Below are positions 23,761 through 33,498 of a stretch of DNA of 35,111 nt, one piece after another; the first letter of the stretch is position 1; every line of letters begins with the position of its first letter. The notes under the pieces are model-generated. The model worked only from the letters and a program-made list of their open reading frames with translations, searched no databases and was not told where the DNA came from. The position numbers and the translations under genes were made by a program. This stretch comes from Candidatus Gastranaerophilales bacterium (GTDB taxonomy: Bacteria > Cyanobacteriota > Vampirovibrionia > Gastranaerophilales > Gastranaerophilaceae): positions 1 to 35,111 of the forward strand of contig CALUYX010000007.1 of NCBI GenBank assembly GCA_944325115.1, read 5' to 3'.

Positions 23761-24612
23761 GTGAAGATTGACTTGCACATTCATACCACCTACTCGGATG
23801 GTGCTTTTTCTCCCGAGCAGGTGGTTGATACGGCGCTTGAATGTAATCTTGATGTGATTGCACTTACCGACCATGACAACATTTTGTCGCACAAAATTGC
23901 ATATGATTACGTCAACAAAAACGGTTATAAGCTTGAAATAATCCCGGGAGTTGAAATCAACACTATTTATAAGGGGTATGAAGTTCATATACTCGGATAT
24001 TTCATGGATACAGCAAATCCTGACTTTGTAAAACTCCTTAAAGAGCAACAACAGGCGCGTATTAATCAAACAACACAGATAGTTGAACTTTTAAATAAAA
24101 AAGCAGGTATAAGAGTCAAATTTGAAGACATAAAAGCTCTTGTTGCCCCAGGCGGCAGTATTGGTCGTCCGCATATTGCGCGCGCAATAACTTCTGCAGG
24201 CGGTGTAGCAAATGTCATGGAGGCTTACTCGAAGTACATAAACGATTCATCTCCCGTTTATGTAACAAGAAAAACCGTAAGTCCTCATGATGCCGTTGAA
24301 ATTATATATGATGCGGGCGGTATTCCTGTTTTTGCGCATCCTATTGATGTTGATATATCGGAAAAACTTATAAAAGAACTGACAGGTTTTGGACTAAGGG
24401 GTATTGAAGCATACCATAGGAAGCATTCTCCTGCGGTTGTTGAGTACTTTTCATCTCTTGCCGAGAAGTTTGGTCTTATTATAACGGGCGGTTCGGATTT
24501 CCATGCGCCATCTGTTAACCACGGGGCAATATTGATGGGTAAAAACTTTGTTCCCTCTTGGGTTTATGATGAACTCATAAAAGAGAAAAAAAGAATGGAA
24601 ATGTTGTATTAA
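23761..24612 (+). CDS. PHP-domain phosphoesterase
   Basis: A 283-residue protein of the polymerase and histidinol phosphatase (PHP) family, like YciV/RNase AM and other 3',5'-nucleotide phosphatases. Metal ligands are seen in DLHIHTTYSDG (3-13), LTDHDN, GVEIN, and the C-terminal GGSDFHAP. The middle insertion (about 90-165) is typical of the TrpH-like subgroup. The start is a GTG with GAGG 6 bases upstream. That ribosome site lies in the second copy of a 12-bp direct repeat. It is the last gene of the rny-ymdB unit and is followed by a strong terminator. The substrate is inferred only from the family. Confidence 0.9.
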   Translation: MKIDLHIHTTYSDGAFSPEQVVDTALECNLDVIALTDHDNILSHKIAYDYVNKNGYKLEIIPGVEINTIYKGYEVHILGYFMDTANPDFVKLLKEQQQARINQTTQIVELLNKKAGIRVKFEDIKALVAPGGSIGRPHIARAITSAGGVANVMEAYSKYINDSSPVYVTRKTVSPHDAVEIIYDAGGIPVFAHPIDVDISEKLIKELTGFGLRGIEAYHRKHSPAVVEYFSSLAEKFGLIITGGSDFHAPSVNHGAILMGKNFVPSWVYDELIKEKKRMEMLY

Positions 24613-24645
24613 GGCTCGTAAAATCGAGCCTTTTTTATCTTTTTG
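24611..24645 (+). terminator. Intrinsic terminator after the PHP gene
   Basis: AAGGCTCG (24611-24618) and CGAGCCTT (24625-24632) form a perfect 8-bp stem around a 6-base loop, followed by a run of Ts. It overlaps the stop codon region and closes the rny-ymdB-PHP unit. Confidence 0.93.
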
Positions 24646-24673
24646 TTAAGAAAACTTACGCTGTGTTACATAT

Positions 24674-24702
24674 TTGGACAATATGAAAATGCAAGGTAGA
24701 AT
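24674..24702 (+). promoter_or_regulatory. Promoter of the helical-protein/obgE operon
   Basis: TTGGAC (24674-24679), exactly 17 bases, TAGAAT (24697-24702). The leader is about 23 bases and contains GGGA before the ATG at 24732. Confidence 0.7.
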
Positions 24703-24731
24703 GTATATATGCACAAATATTAGGGATAATT

Positions 24732-25292
24732 ATGACAAAACTTGATACTCTAAATTCAATATTAAAATTCTTGGAACTTGCACTTAGCGAAGAAGGCTTA
24801 GAGTTTTTTCTTAAGATAAAAAAATCATTCAATTTTGACGAAGAAATGTTTTTTGATTTTCTTTTTGATTACCTGACCATACAAAAGGGAGGTAAACAGC
24901 CTCTTGCTGAAGAACTATATGTTGACTTTACTCTTTATTTTGACAGATTTGTTAAGATTCAGGGAGAGAAAAAGATTCTTGAGCAAATTGCTAAATATGC
25001 AAAATATTACCTTATGCTCAGGCTTGAATATATTGAAGATGGAGATTTTGCAAGGAGTATATCCGTAATTAACGCATATGAAGCATGGGATGTTTATCCG
25101 TTTTTACTTGAAGTAATGGATGATTGGGAAAATAAAAGAATAGATGACTCTGCGCTTTTAGATATGCTCAATATGGTTGAAGATTTGGCATATAGAAGGT
25201 TGCAAGGCGAAGAGGACATCGACTTTACTTCTCTTGGTTTGGATATAAACAAAATGTTATATTGTACTGATGCAAACAGGAGTGTCGGCTAA
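24732..25292 (+). CDS. All-helical protein resembling the helical region of DUF262 proteins
   Basis: A 186-residue acidic, mostly helical protein that I cannot name. The stretch from about 60 to 158 recalls the helical region that follows the ParB-like nuclease domain in DUF262 (GmrSD-type) proteins: KYAKYYLMLRLEYIEDGDF, then VYPFLLEVMDDWENKRIDDS, then EDLAYRRLQG. The nuclease domain itself is absent, and no frameshift remnant is visible. It has a good promoter and a stop that overlaps the obgE start (TAATG), so it is an intact, coupled gene. The resemblance is from memory and weak. Confidence 0.6.
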   Translation: MTKLDTLNSILKFLELALSEEGLEFFLKIKKSFNFDEEMFFDFLFDYLTIQKGGKQPLAEELYVDFTLYFDRFVKIQGEKKILEQIAKYAKYYLMLRLEYIEDGDFARSISVINAYEAWDVYPFLLEVMDDWENKRIDDSALLDMLNMVEDLAYRRLQGEEDIDFTSLGLDINKMLYCTDANRSVG

Positions 25293-26578
25293 TGGCAGCT
25301 TTTATTGATAAAGTTAAGGTAAAGGTTGTTTCTGGTCGAGGCGGAAACGGGTGCGTTGCTTGGCGAAGAGAAAAATTTGTCGATAAAGGCGGTCCTGCAG
25401 GCGGAGATGGCGGCTCAGGCGGAGATGTTATTTTTGTAGCCGATGAAAATCTCTCAACATTGCTCGATTTCACATACAAATCCGTATTTAGAGCTCAAGA
25501 CGGCGAAAACGGAAGAAATAAAAACCAACACGGTCATGGTGGCAAAAGCATCTGCCTAAAGGTTCCTGTCGGAGTTATTATTAAAGATTTAAAAACAGGA
25601 AGAGTTATAGCCGATTTAAATGAGCACGAAAAGAGTGTGATGGTTGCAAAAGGCGGGAGAGGCGGCAGAGGTAACGCAAGATTTGCAACTGCTCAAAAAA
25701 GAAGCCCTCAGTTTTGTGAACCGGGTGAAGCGCCTGTTGAAAGAGAGCTTGAACTTGAGTTAAAATTAATTGCCGACATTGGTTTGCTTGGTATGCCAAA
25801 TGCCGGTAAGTCAAGCTTTATAAGTTTAATAAGTTCTGCTCGTCCAAAAATTGCAGATTATCCATTCACTACCCTTACCCCTAATCTGGGTGTTGTAAAA
25901 AAACCTGACGGCGACGGCTTTGTAGTAGCAGATATCCCGGGTCTTATTGAAGGTGCATCAGAGGGTGTCGGACTTGGCTATGAGTTTTTGCGTCATGTTC
26001 AGCGCTGCAGATTTTTTGTGCATATGGTTGATATGAGCGCGCAAGACCCTATAGATAATTACATAAAAATTAATAATGAGTTAAAAAAATACGACGAGGA
26101 ACTTTCAAAAAGACATCAGGTGCTTGTTTTAAACAAGGCAGATATTGTTGATGAAGAAAAAGTTCAAAAGCTTGTAAATGACTTTAAGAAATATGACAAA
26201 GATTTGTTTGTAATCTCTTGTGCTGCATCAGATGGGCTAACACCCTTGCTAAATAGGCTCTATGCCCTTGTAGAGGAAATTCCAAGGCATATTATAGAAG
26301 TTAATGTTGAAGAGGATTTTGATTACAATAATAACGATGACTCTGCGTTTGAGATTACAAAACTTAATAAAAATACATATCTGGTTACGGGCGGAAAGTT
26401 GAAAAGATTGGTCGCCGTGACAGATATTCGCAATACTCAACAGGTGAGAAGATTATCCAATATTATGGATTCAATGGGTGTCTGGAGCGAGCTTAAGGAG
26501 ATTGGAATAAACAACGATGACACTGTAATTGTTGAAGGATTAGAGATGGTTTATGTGGATGAATATTTTTGCGAATAA
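25292..26578 (+). CDS. obgE: GTPase Obg
   Basis: A 428-residue essential GTPase involved in 50S ribosomal subunit maturation and the stringent response. The glycine-rich Obg fold occupies 1-158 (RGGNGCVAWRREKFVDKGGP). The G domain has G1 GMPNAGKS (167-174), PFTTLTPNLG, G3 DIPG (214-217) and NKAD. A C-terminal OCT domain (about 350-428) is present, so this is the long form. The ATG overlaps the previous stop by one base. Confidence 0.97.
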   Translation: MAAFIDKVKVKVVSGRGGNGCVAWRREKFVDKGGPAGGDGGSGGDVIFVADENLSTLLDFTYKSVFRAQDGENGRNKNQHGHGGKSICLKVPVGVIIKDLKTGRVIADLNEHEKSVMVAKGGRGGRGNARFATAQKRSPQFCEPGEAPVERELELELKLIADIGLLGMPNAGKSSFISLISSARPKIADYPFTTLTPNLGVVKKPDGDGFVVADIPGLIEGASEGVGLGYEFLRHVQRCRFFVHMVDMSAQDPIDNYIKINNELKKYDEELSKRHQVLVLNKADIVDEEKVQKLVNDFKKYDKDLFVISCAASDGLTPLLNRLYALVEEIPRHIIEVNVEEDFDYNNNDDSAFEITKLNKNTYLVTGGKLKRLVAVTDIRNTQQVRRLSNIMDSMGVWSELKEIGINNDDTVIVEGLEMVYVDEYFCE

Positions 26579-26671
26579 TTTGTTTGGATGATTTTTTACA
26601 AAATTTGACGACAAGAAGACATGAATATATGATAATAAATATTGAGTAAAAGTATACCTTTAATGTCACAT

Positions 26672-26679
26672 GGTAGAAT
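26672..26679 (+). promoter_or_regulatory. Candidate extended -10 promoter of the pilus operon
   Basis: TGGTAGAAT (26671-26679) is an extended -10 motif 28 bases upstream of the ATG at 26708. No good -35 box is at the right spacing, which extended -10 promoters tolerate. The gap 26579-26707 contains no clear terminator for obgE. Confidence 0.45.
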
Positions 26680-26707
26680 AGTTAACGGATAGTATTGAAA
26701 GAAACAA

Positions 26708-27916
26708 ATGTTTTTTGAAGACGAAAAAGAAAATATAGAGGATTATAACAGTTTGGATGAATTCGACATCAATTTGGATGAAGATATTGATGACGAAACA
26801 ATAAGCTGGGATGATTTACTTAAGGACGACAGTGTTTTACCTTCGGATTCATATTCACTAAAGCCTGCTGTGCAAAGTGAACCTGTAAAACCTCTTAATG
26901 TTACGACAGAAAAAGAGATAAAAGAGGAAAGCACTCAAGAGAGTATTTCTGATGAAATAGATGACTTGTATCAAGAAACAAGTGTTGATGAGCTTTCAGA
27001 TAACGTTGTTGAAAACGAAGCAAAAAAAGACGCTTTTGAAGTTTTTGGCGGAGATGTTAAGAATGATACAATCGAAGCCGATGATATATTGGATGATGAA
27101 AATCAAAGCATCCTTGATGAGCTTGATGATGTTGAAGTGTCAGACAACTTGGATGAATTGAGTCAAGACGAGACACAAGAAGCCTCAAATGATGACAGTG
27201 TTTCTGTTTCTCAGGGGCAAAAAAGAGGACTTGATATTCCTGTTATAGCAGGCATTGTTTTTGCTGCGGTATTAGTTTTGGGTTCGATAGTGTTTATTTT
27301 TATGGGACCCAAGAATTCTGCTTCAAATCAAGATGTTGTTGTTAATAATATGCCTCAGCAAAATCAAACAGTTGTAACTGACGAGCAGATAAATAAAAAT
27401 GTTAATTTGCCTGCAGGCGAGGGCGAAAATATCCCTGTAGTTAACGATAAAAGCGCAAAGAAACTGCAGCCTGAGAAAAAAGTTGTCGTTGATGTAGAAA
27501 GTGCAGGCAGAGTGAATCCGTTCTTACCTACATTTGACGGTTTTAACGGCAATTATTATGCAGGTATTCCGACTCAATCGCTTGTGCCGCCGGATAGCTT
27601 TGGTGATGACCAAGATGCACAGGAGCTTATGAGAGTTTCAGTTTCGGGTATTCTCTTTGATAATGTAAAACCGTCTGCAATTATCACCATAAATGATGTT
27701 GATTACTTTGTTCAAAAAGGTGATACGGTAGATGATTACAATGTTATTGATATAAATCGCCAATCAGTAGTTGTAAAAAAAGGTACAAATATCTATAAAG
27801 CAGGTGTTGGCGAAAGATTTAATCAAAAAATAGAAATTGATGGCAGCGCCGTATATGGTTCAGGCGGCGTAAGGCACTATACTTCGGCGTCAGATGTTGA
27901 AGTTGTTGCAAAATAA
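26708..27916 (+). CDS. GspC/PilP-like inner membrane assembly protein with acidic cytosolic domain
   Basis: A 402-residue bitopic protein. Residues 1-170 are extremely rich in Asp and Glu and are likely cytosolic and disordered. One transmembrane segment follows (177-199), then a periplasmic linker. The motif GRVNPFLP (267-274) and the beta domain from about 308 (VSVSGILFDNVKPSAIITI, VQKGDTV, VVVKKGTNIY) resemble the HR/PilP domain that links the inner-membrane platform to the secretin. As the first gene, directly before a secretin, this fits GspC/PilP. The long acidic cytosolic region is unusual for either family. Confidence 0.72.
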   Translation: MFFEDEKENIEDYNSLDEFDINLDEDIDDETISWDDLLKDDSVLPSDSYSLKPAVQSEPVKPLNVTTEKEIKEESTQESISDEIDDLYQETSVDELSDNVVENEAKKDAFEVFGGDVKNDTIEADDILDDENQSILDELDDVEVSDNLDELSQDETQEASNDDSVSVSQGQKRGLDIPVIAGIVFAAVLVLGSIVFIFMGPKNSASNQDVVVNNMPQQNQTVVTDEQINKNVNLPAGEGENIPVVNDKSAKKLQPEKKVVVDVESAGRVNPFLPTFDGFNGNYYAGIPTQSLVPPDSFGDDQDAQELMRVSVSGILFDNVKPSAIITINDVDYFVQKGDTVDDYNVIDINRQSVVVKKGTNIYKAGVGERFNQKIEIDGSAVYGSGGVRHYTSASDVEVVAK

Positions 27917-27953
27917 CGGATAAGAATAAAATAACCTAGGAGTTTAGATAATA

Positions 27954-29918
27954 ATGTTTACGCAAAAAGCAAAAAAAATAGTTCAAAAATTAACAGTATT
28001 TGTAATGTTATTCTCCCTTGTTCAGTCATCTTGGGCAGGTTTGAGTGTCAACTTGCAAAATGACAAAATAAGCGGTGAAAAAATTGCGTATTCAAATTTT
28101 AGCACACCTGCAAATTATTACTCCTCTGATTCAACAGATTCAAATATTTTAAACATAAATAATTATACTGATGAAAACCGTTATGGCGCGGTGAATTTAA
28201 ATCAGAGTGTTAAAATTACAAATTCAAATTCAAAAATTAATTTGTCACTTAGGGACTCTGATGTAAAGCAAGTTCTTAGAATGTTTGCTCAAAAAGCAGG
28301 TATTAACGTAATTTTCCATAGTTCAGTACAAGGAAAAGTAACTCTGGACTTAGTAAATGTTACATTAAATGATGCATTTTTAATGGTACTTCGTTCTGCT
28401 GAGTTGACATATGTTTTAGACGGCAAAAATCTTATCGTTGCCTCAAATGATGTTAATACAAAGCTTAGCTTTACAAAGCAGTCTTTGACAATAATTCCTG
28501 TTAAATACGAAAGAGCGCAGAATATTGCTGACTTCTTAAATAACAATATTTTCGGTACAAAAATTACCGGTCTTTCAAACGATAAAATTGTTACTTCAAA
28601 TCCCGCAACAAACGAATTGATGGTTTTTGGCTCGCAAAATGATGTTGAAGTAGCAAAAAGAATTGTTGAAAAACTGGATAGAAAACCAATGATTAACACA
28701 TTTAAAGTTAATCATACAACTCCAAAAGAAATGGCTATGTTGTTATGCAGCACTTTTGTTGAGATAAACAAAGAAGTTTCTTCCGAAAAAGAAGATGAAA
28801 TGGCTGATGATGACGACGAGGATGATACTGAAGACGATGATGAAGAAATTAAAAAAGTTAAGCTTGGAAGCGGAATTGTTGCTTGCCGTGCAACTCAAAA
28901 AGTAGTACAGGGTGATAACAATTCAAGCAGTTCTTTATCAAACTCTTCAAATGACAGTGCAATTGCTATGTTTGGTTCAGCACCGCTTGCTATTGTGTAC
29001 TTTCCTGAGTTAGGAACAATAAATGTTAACGGCGGTTCATATGAACAGATTAAAGTAATTAAAGAGTTTATTGAGCAGAATGATAAAAAGCAACCCATGG
29101 CTTATGTTGAAATGTCAGTTGTTGAGCTTAACGAAACAGGTTCAAAAGAATTTGCAAACGAGTGGAATCTTTGGACTCCTTTTATAAGCTTACAGTTTGA
29201 TACAGCACAAGGCTTGAGTTCAAGCGCTAATCACCCGACTTTCTTTATGGGCGATAAGTATGATGTAGTTGATTCTGCTAATCCCGGTACTGTTAAATAT
29301 ACGGTAGACAAGTATAGAGGTGATTCAACACTTGTTTACAGATTAAGATATCTTGTACAAAACGGTAAAGGTAGAGTACTTACAAACCCTAAAATCATGG
29401 TTACAAATGGTCAAAAATCTACAATTGATATGACTTCAGACTATGTAAAAACCGTTAAAACAGAGTTGATTACAACAATTGACAATGCTGGTATGTCAAG
29501 AACATATGAAATCGGAAACGATGAAGGTTTAAAAATTGAGCTTATGCCATTTATCAGCCCTGACGGATATGTTTCAATGAACATAAAACCTGAGTTTGCA
29601 ACTATTAAAGAAAGAGTATACGCGCCGGGTCAAAACGGTGAAGATGAACTGCAAGCGACATTGCTTCAAAGAAGAGACTTATCGCTCAATAATATAAGAA
29701 TTAAAGACGGTGAAACACTTATTCTTGCAGGTATGATTAAAGAAAACGAAACTCAACAAATTACAAAAATACCTGTCTTGGGCGACCTTCCTTTAGTAGG
29801 TGTTTTCTTTAGGTCTTCTTCTAACCAAAAATCTAAAGAAGAGTTAGTTATTATGATTACTCCTCACATAGTATATTCTTCAGATGAAATTGCTAACATA
29901 AAACCAATAGACTTATAA
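27954..29918 (+). CDS. gspD: Secretin of a type IV pilus/type II secretion system
   Basis: A 654-residue outer-membrane pore protein. A signal peptide ends near residue 28 (SSWAG). A short N-terminal STN-type domain (about 95-170) and an N1-like domain (175-245) follow. The C-terminal secretin domain shows MAYVEMSVVELNE, VLTNPKIMVTNGQ, LKIELMPFISPDG and the closing GDLPLVGVFFRS then KEELVIMITPHIV. Between the N-domains and the secretin core is an acidic stretch (about 278-298, many Asp and Glu). AGGAG lies 11 bases before the start. PilQ is an equally good name. Confidence 0.92.
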   Translation: MFTQKAKKIVQKLTVFVMLFSLVQSSWAGLSVNLQNDKISGEKIAYSNFSTPANYYSSDSTDSNILNINNYTDENRYGAVNLNQSVKITNSNSKINLSLRDSDVKQVLRMFAQKAGINVIFHSSVQGKVTLDLVNVTLNDAFLMVLRSAELTYVLDGKNLIVASNDVNTKLSFTKQSLTIIPVKYERAQNIADFLNNNIFGTKITGLSNDKIVTSNPATNELMVFGSQNDVEVAKRIVEKLDRKPMINTFKVNHTTPKEMAMLLCSTFVEINKEVSSEKEDEMADDDDEDDTEDDDEEIKKVKLGSGIVACRATQKVVQGDNNSSSSLSNSSNDSAIAMFGSAPLAIVYFPELGTINVNGGSYEQIKVIKEFIEQNDKKQPMAYVEMSVVELNETGSKEFANEWNLWTPFISLQFDTAQGLSSSANHPTFFMGDKYDVVDSANPGTVKYTVDKYRGDSTLVYRLRYLVQNGKGRVLTNPKIMVTNGQKSTIDMTSDYVKTVKTELITTIDNAGMSRTYEIGNDEGLKIELMPFISPDGYVSMNIKPEFATIKERVYAPGQNGEDELQATLLQRRDLSLNNIRIKDGETLILAGMIKENETQQITKIPVLGDLPLVGVFFRSSSNQKSKEELVIMITPHIVYSSDEIANIKPIDL

Positions 29919-29924
29919 TCAATT

Positions 29925-32255
29925 ATGACCAATGATTTACTAGATAAACTCATAAAAAAAATAAACTTTGAGCATGCCAACAATTTTGAGTTGGCAGTTG
30001 CAAAAGAGTATTCATTTGTGCCGATTAATGTGCAGGGCGAATCTTTCTTTGTTGCGGTTTCGCCTGAAGCTAACAAAGAAAAAATCATTGAGTACATTAA
30101 ACCTATTGTAAACAAAAAAATCGAGTTTATCTTTTTATCAAAACAAAATTTTGATACACTCTTTGAAGGTTTTTTAAAAAAATTCTCATCAACATTTGGT
30201 TCTGTCCTCTCTGAGGAAACTGCCACAAACCCCTTTGGTGATGTTGCATTTGAAAACAAACATGCTAATAAGGAGGAATCTGAACCGATTCTTTTAGATG
30301 ATTCTGATGATGATACTCTTGAACTTGATGATGAGGATTTTGAGGATGAGTCTTTGGATGATTCAATAACTTCTAAAGATGTTGATTCCGATTCAGTTGT
30401 TGATGCACATCAAGACAATCAAGTTAGCTCTGTCCATAATACTGAGAGTGTAGAGCAAAAGCAAGAGCAGATTGAAGAAAATAAAGACAATTCTCCTCAA
30501 AGAGGCGATATTCACTCTGTAAGTTCACCCTCAACAAAAAAAATTGGTGAGATTCTTATAGAAGAGGGTCTAATAAATGATAAGCAGTTAACCATGGCGT
30601 TAGCCGAAGCAAAAGTGCTTGGTATTCCACTTGGTTCTGTGCTTGTTAAAATGGGCTTTATTACTATTAAAGAATTAAAAGAAGCCCTTGGTGCGCAGAT
30701 GGGTGTAAAACTTGCTACCGCAGAACAATTGCGCGCTCTGCCAACTGCCATATCAATTCTTCCTGAGGATTTTGTCAGAGAAAACAAAGTTATTCCCTTG
30801 AGCATGACTGACAAATCTCTTGTTGTCGGTATGGTAAATCCCGGTGACTCAAAGGTTATAAATGAACTTGTTTATCAAACCGGTCTTAAGCCTACTGTAA
30901 TGATGGTTACTCATTATGAGTATGAAGCATTTTTAAAAACCTATTATGAAAGCGAAAGAGCAAGCGCAAATAAGTTAATTGAGCAAATTGCAAGTGAAAA
31001 AGCAGAGTCTGAAGAAGAAAACTCTCTTTGGGAACAAGTTGAAACAGAAATTCAAGATACAACAGGTACTGTTGCTAAGTTTGCAAACAAGATAGTAACA
31101 CTTGCAATTGACCAAAAAGCTTCCGATATTCACATTGAACCCCGTCTTGAAGGTTACGCCGTGCGTTTCCGCGTGGATGGTACATTAAGAGAAGTTTTAA
31201 AAATTCCTGCAAAAGTAGATTCTGCTGTTGTTTCGCGTTTTAAAGTTTTGGCACGTATGAATATTGCAGAGCACAGACGTGCACAAGATGGTAACTTTTC
31301 AATTAAATACAAAAAAAATCATCACGATTTTCGTGTAAATACTTTGCCTGTAGGCAATAAAGAAAAAATGGTTATAAGGGTCTTGGCGCCTGCGATTACC
31401 GACTCAAATAATGATAAGCAAATTAAAATTGACGGTATATCACCTGAAGATAAGAAAAAAATCGAGTACCTTATTTCTCTGCCAAACGGTATCGTGCTTA
31501 CCTCAGGTCCTACAGGTTCAGGTAAAACAAGTACACTGTATTCTCTCATAAGAACTCTGAATTCTGAAGATGTCAATATAACAACAATTGAAGACCCTAT
31601 AGAAATCAAAATGGATGGTGTAAACCAATCTGCGGTTAACCCAAAAGCAGGAATTACATTTGCAAGTTGTATGAGAGCTATTTTAAGGCAAGACCCTGAT
31701 ATTATTCTTGTCGGTGAGATTCGTGACTTTGAGACTCTTGAAGTTGCAATTTCAGCCTCGCTTACAGGTCACCTTGTGTTAAGTACAATCCACACAAACT
31801 CTGCTGCTGCTACCATAACAAGGCTTATTGAAATGGGTGCCAAAGACTATTTGGTTTCATCTACGGTAACCGGCATAATTGCTCAAAGGCTTGTGAAGAA
31901 ATTGTGTCCGCAGTGTAAAGTTGCATACAAACCTACGGAAGAAGAGGCAAGAAAGATTTTAACTAATCCGGAAGATATCAAAAAGCTGACCGAAACAACG
32001 ATTTACAAATCTTGCGGTTGTGCATTCTGTAATAATACAGGTTATCATGGGCGTACCGGTGTGTTTGAAATTATGCTTATAAATAAAGAGATGAAAAAAA
32101 TGATTGCCCAAAGAGCTCATGATGTCGAACTTGAAGAATATGCGGTTAATCATGGGATGAAGACTCTTAAAATGGCGTGTCTTGAGCATATTTTAAACGG
32201 TATAACTACAATAGATGAATTTGTAAGAATCTTGGGTCTTGCAAGTGAAGAGTAA
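29925..32255 (+). CDS. gspE: GspE/PilB-type assembly ATPase
   Basis: A 776-residue hexameric ATPase powering pilin or pseudopilin assembly at the inner membrane. Two T2SSE_N/MshEN-like N-terminal units are visible (about 5-85, degenerate, and 205-345), separated by a D/E-rich linker (about 124-160). The motor domain has Walker A GPTGSGKT (528-535), the Asp box, Walker B IILVGEIRD (593-601) and the His box (HLVLSTIHTN). A zinc site is given by C661xxC664 and C699xxC702. It starts 6 bases after gspD without a clear Shine-Dalgarno; a TATAAT lies 5 bases before its ATG. Confidence 0.95.
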   Translation: MTNDLLDKLIKKINFEHANNFELAVAKEYSFVPINVQGESFFVAVSPEANKEKIIEYIKPIVNKKIEFIFLSKQNFDTLFEGFLKKFSSTFGSVLSEETATNPFGDVAFENKHANKEESEPILLDDSDDDTLELDDEDFEDESLDDSITSKDVDSDSVVDAHQDNQVSSVHNTESVEQKQEQIEENKDNSPQRGDIHSVSSPSTKKIGEILIEEGLINDKQLTMALAEAKVLGIPLGSVLVKMGFITIKELKEALGAQMGVKLATAEQLRALPTAISILPEDFVRENKVIPLSMTDKSLVVGMVNPGDSKVINELVYQTGLKPTVMMVTHYEYEAFLKTYYESERASANKLIEQIASEKAESEEENSLWEQVETEIQDTTGTVAKFANKIVTLAIDQKASDIHIEPRLEGYAVRFRVDGTLREVLKIPAKVDSAVVSRFKVLARMNIAEHRRAQDGNFSIKYKKNHHDFRVNTLPVGNKEKMVIRVLAPAITDSNNDKQIKIDGISPEDKKKIEYLISLPNGIVLTSGPTGSGKTSTLYSLIRTLNSEDVNITTIEDPIEIKMDGVNQSAVNPKAGITFASCMRAILRQDPDIILVGEIRDFETLEVAISASLTGHLVLSTIHTNSAAATITRLIEMGAKDYLVSSTVTGIIAQRLVKKLCPQCKVAYKPTEEEARKILTNPEDIKKLTETTIYKSCGCAFCNNTGYHGRTGVFEIMLINKEMKKMIAQRAHDVELEEYAVNHGMKTLKMACLEHILNGITTIDEFVRILGLASEE

Positions 32256-32264
32256 GGTGAATTA

Positions 32265-33491
32265 ATGCCAACATTTTCTTATACAGCACTAAAAAATAAT
32301 AAGGATATAGTAAAGGGCAAGCTCGAAGCTCAAGACGCTCGCTCTGCACGTGCTGCACTTAAAAAAATGGGGTTGTTGCCTACAAAAATCACTGATGACT
32401 CTGTTGTTGATAAGTCGCTTGGTCAGGCTGTTAGTAAAAATATTCTCCCGACAAAAATCAAGTCTTTTTCTCTAAAGGATAAAATTGAGTTTACGCAGAC
32501 TTTGCAAATTCTTACTTCTACAGGTATTCCAATCATCGAAACGCTTGTATTCTTGGAAAATAATGCCGAGTCAAAAGCGATTCGCTCTGTTGCCCATGAA
32601 ATAAGACGAAACATTATCGCAGGCGGTTTAACATTGGCTGAGACACTGGAGAAACACCGCAAAATATTTGGCAGGGTTTTTGTCGGTCTTGTAAAAGCAG
32701 GTGAAGACTCAGGTGAACTTGATAGAACCTTGACACGTATGCTGGAACTTTTAAAGAAACAAGATGATATTAAAAGCAAGGTTGTAGGAGCACTTGTTTA
32801 TCCGATATTTGTAATTATACTTGCTTGTCTTGTAGTTACTGTAATGTTGGTCTTTGTATTTCCGGCATTCAAAGAAATGTTTGACAATTTAGGCAGAGAG
32901 TTGCCGCTAATGACTCAAATATGTATGTCATTAGGCTTGTTTATAAGAAAATTTTGGTTTGTGCCGATTATCTTTGTCACATTTTTAGTGTTGGCAATAA
33001 AACATATACTTGCAAATGATGTCACAAAAAGACCCGTGGACAAATTTTTCCTTGAAATACCACTTCTGTCGGACTTGTTAAGGTTTGCAAATTATTCAAA
33101 CTTTCTTGCAGTTCTTCAGGTTGCCTATGAAGCGGGTATTCCGATTGTTGATTGCTTGTACCTTGCTAATATGACTATCGATAACTTGGTTTTAAAGGAT
33201 GCAATTTTGGCTGCAACAACAAAAGTTCAACAAGGTGTGCATTTATCTGTTGCGCTAAGGCAGTCAAATCAAATTCCAAATATGATGACATTTATGATTG
33301 CAACTGGTGAACAATCAGGTAGATTGGGTGAGTTACTGCATCACTGTACGACATTTATTGACCAAAGATTAGATGGCATTATTGATAAGTTTACAAAACT
33401 TGTTGAGCCTGCAATGTTAATATTTATAGGTGCAATTGTACTGTTTTTGGCACTGTCACTATATATGCCGCTATTTGCCGCTTACGGCTAA
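32265..33491 (+). CDS. gspF: GspF/PilC-type inner membrane platform protein
   Basis: A 408-residue polytopic protein that works with the GspE ATPase to extract pilin subunits. It starts MPTFSYTALKNN, as the family does, and has two T2SSF repeats (about 65-190 and 270-395), each with an FTQ/LAVL-type start, and three membrane segments (about 172-196, 218-240 and 378-402). AAGGTG lies 7 bases before the ATG. It is the last gene of the operon; the structured noncoding element begins three bases after the stop. Confidence 0.93.
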   Translation: MPTFSYTALKNNKDIVKGKLEAQDARSARAALKKMGLLPTKITDDSVVDKSLGQAVSKNILPTKIKSFSLKDKIEFTQTLQILTSTGIPIIETLVFLENNAESKAIRSVAHEIRRNIIAGGLTLAETLEKHRKIFGRVFVGLVKAGEDSGELDRTLTRMLELLKKQDDIKSKVVGALVYPIFVIILACLVVTVMLVFVFPAFKEMFDNLGRELPLMTQICMSLGLFIRKFWFVPIIFVTFLVLAIKHILANDVTKRPVDKFFLEIPLLSDLLRFANYSNFLAVLQVAYEAGIPIVDCLYLANMTIDNLVLKDAILAATTKVQQGVHLSVALRQSNQIPNMMTFMIATGEQSGRLGELLHHCTTFIDQRLDGIIDKFTKLVEPAMLIFIGAIVLFLALSLYMPLFAAYG

Positions 33492-33498
33492 AGAACCT

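Noticed and set aside
28289-28699. 136-residue minus-strand ORF opposite the secretin
   Set aside because: Shadow ORF opposite a well-supported gene; no promoter or ribosome site.
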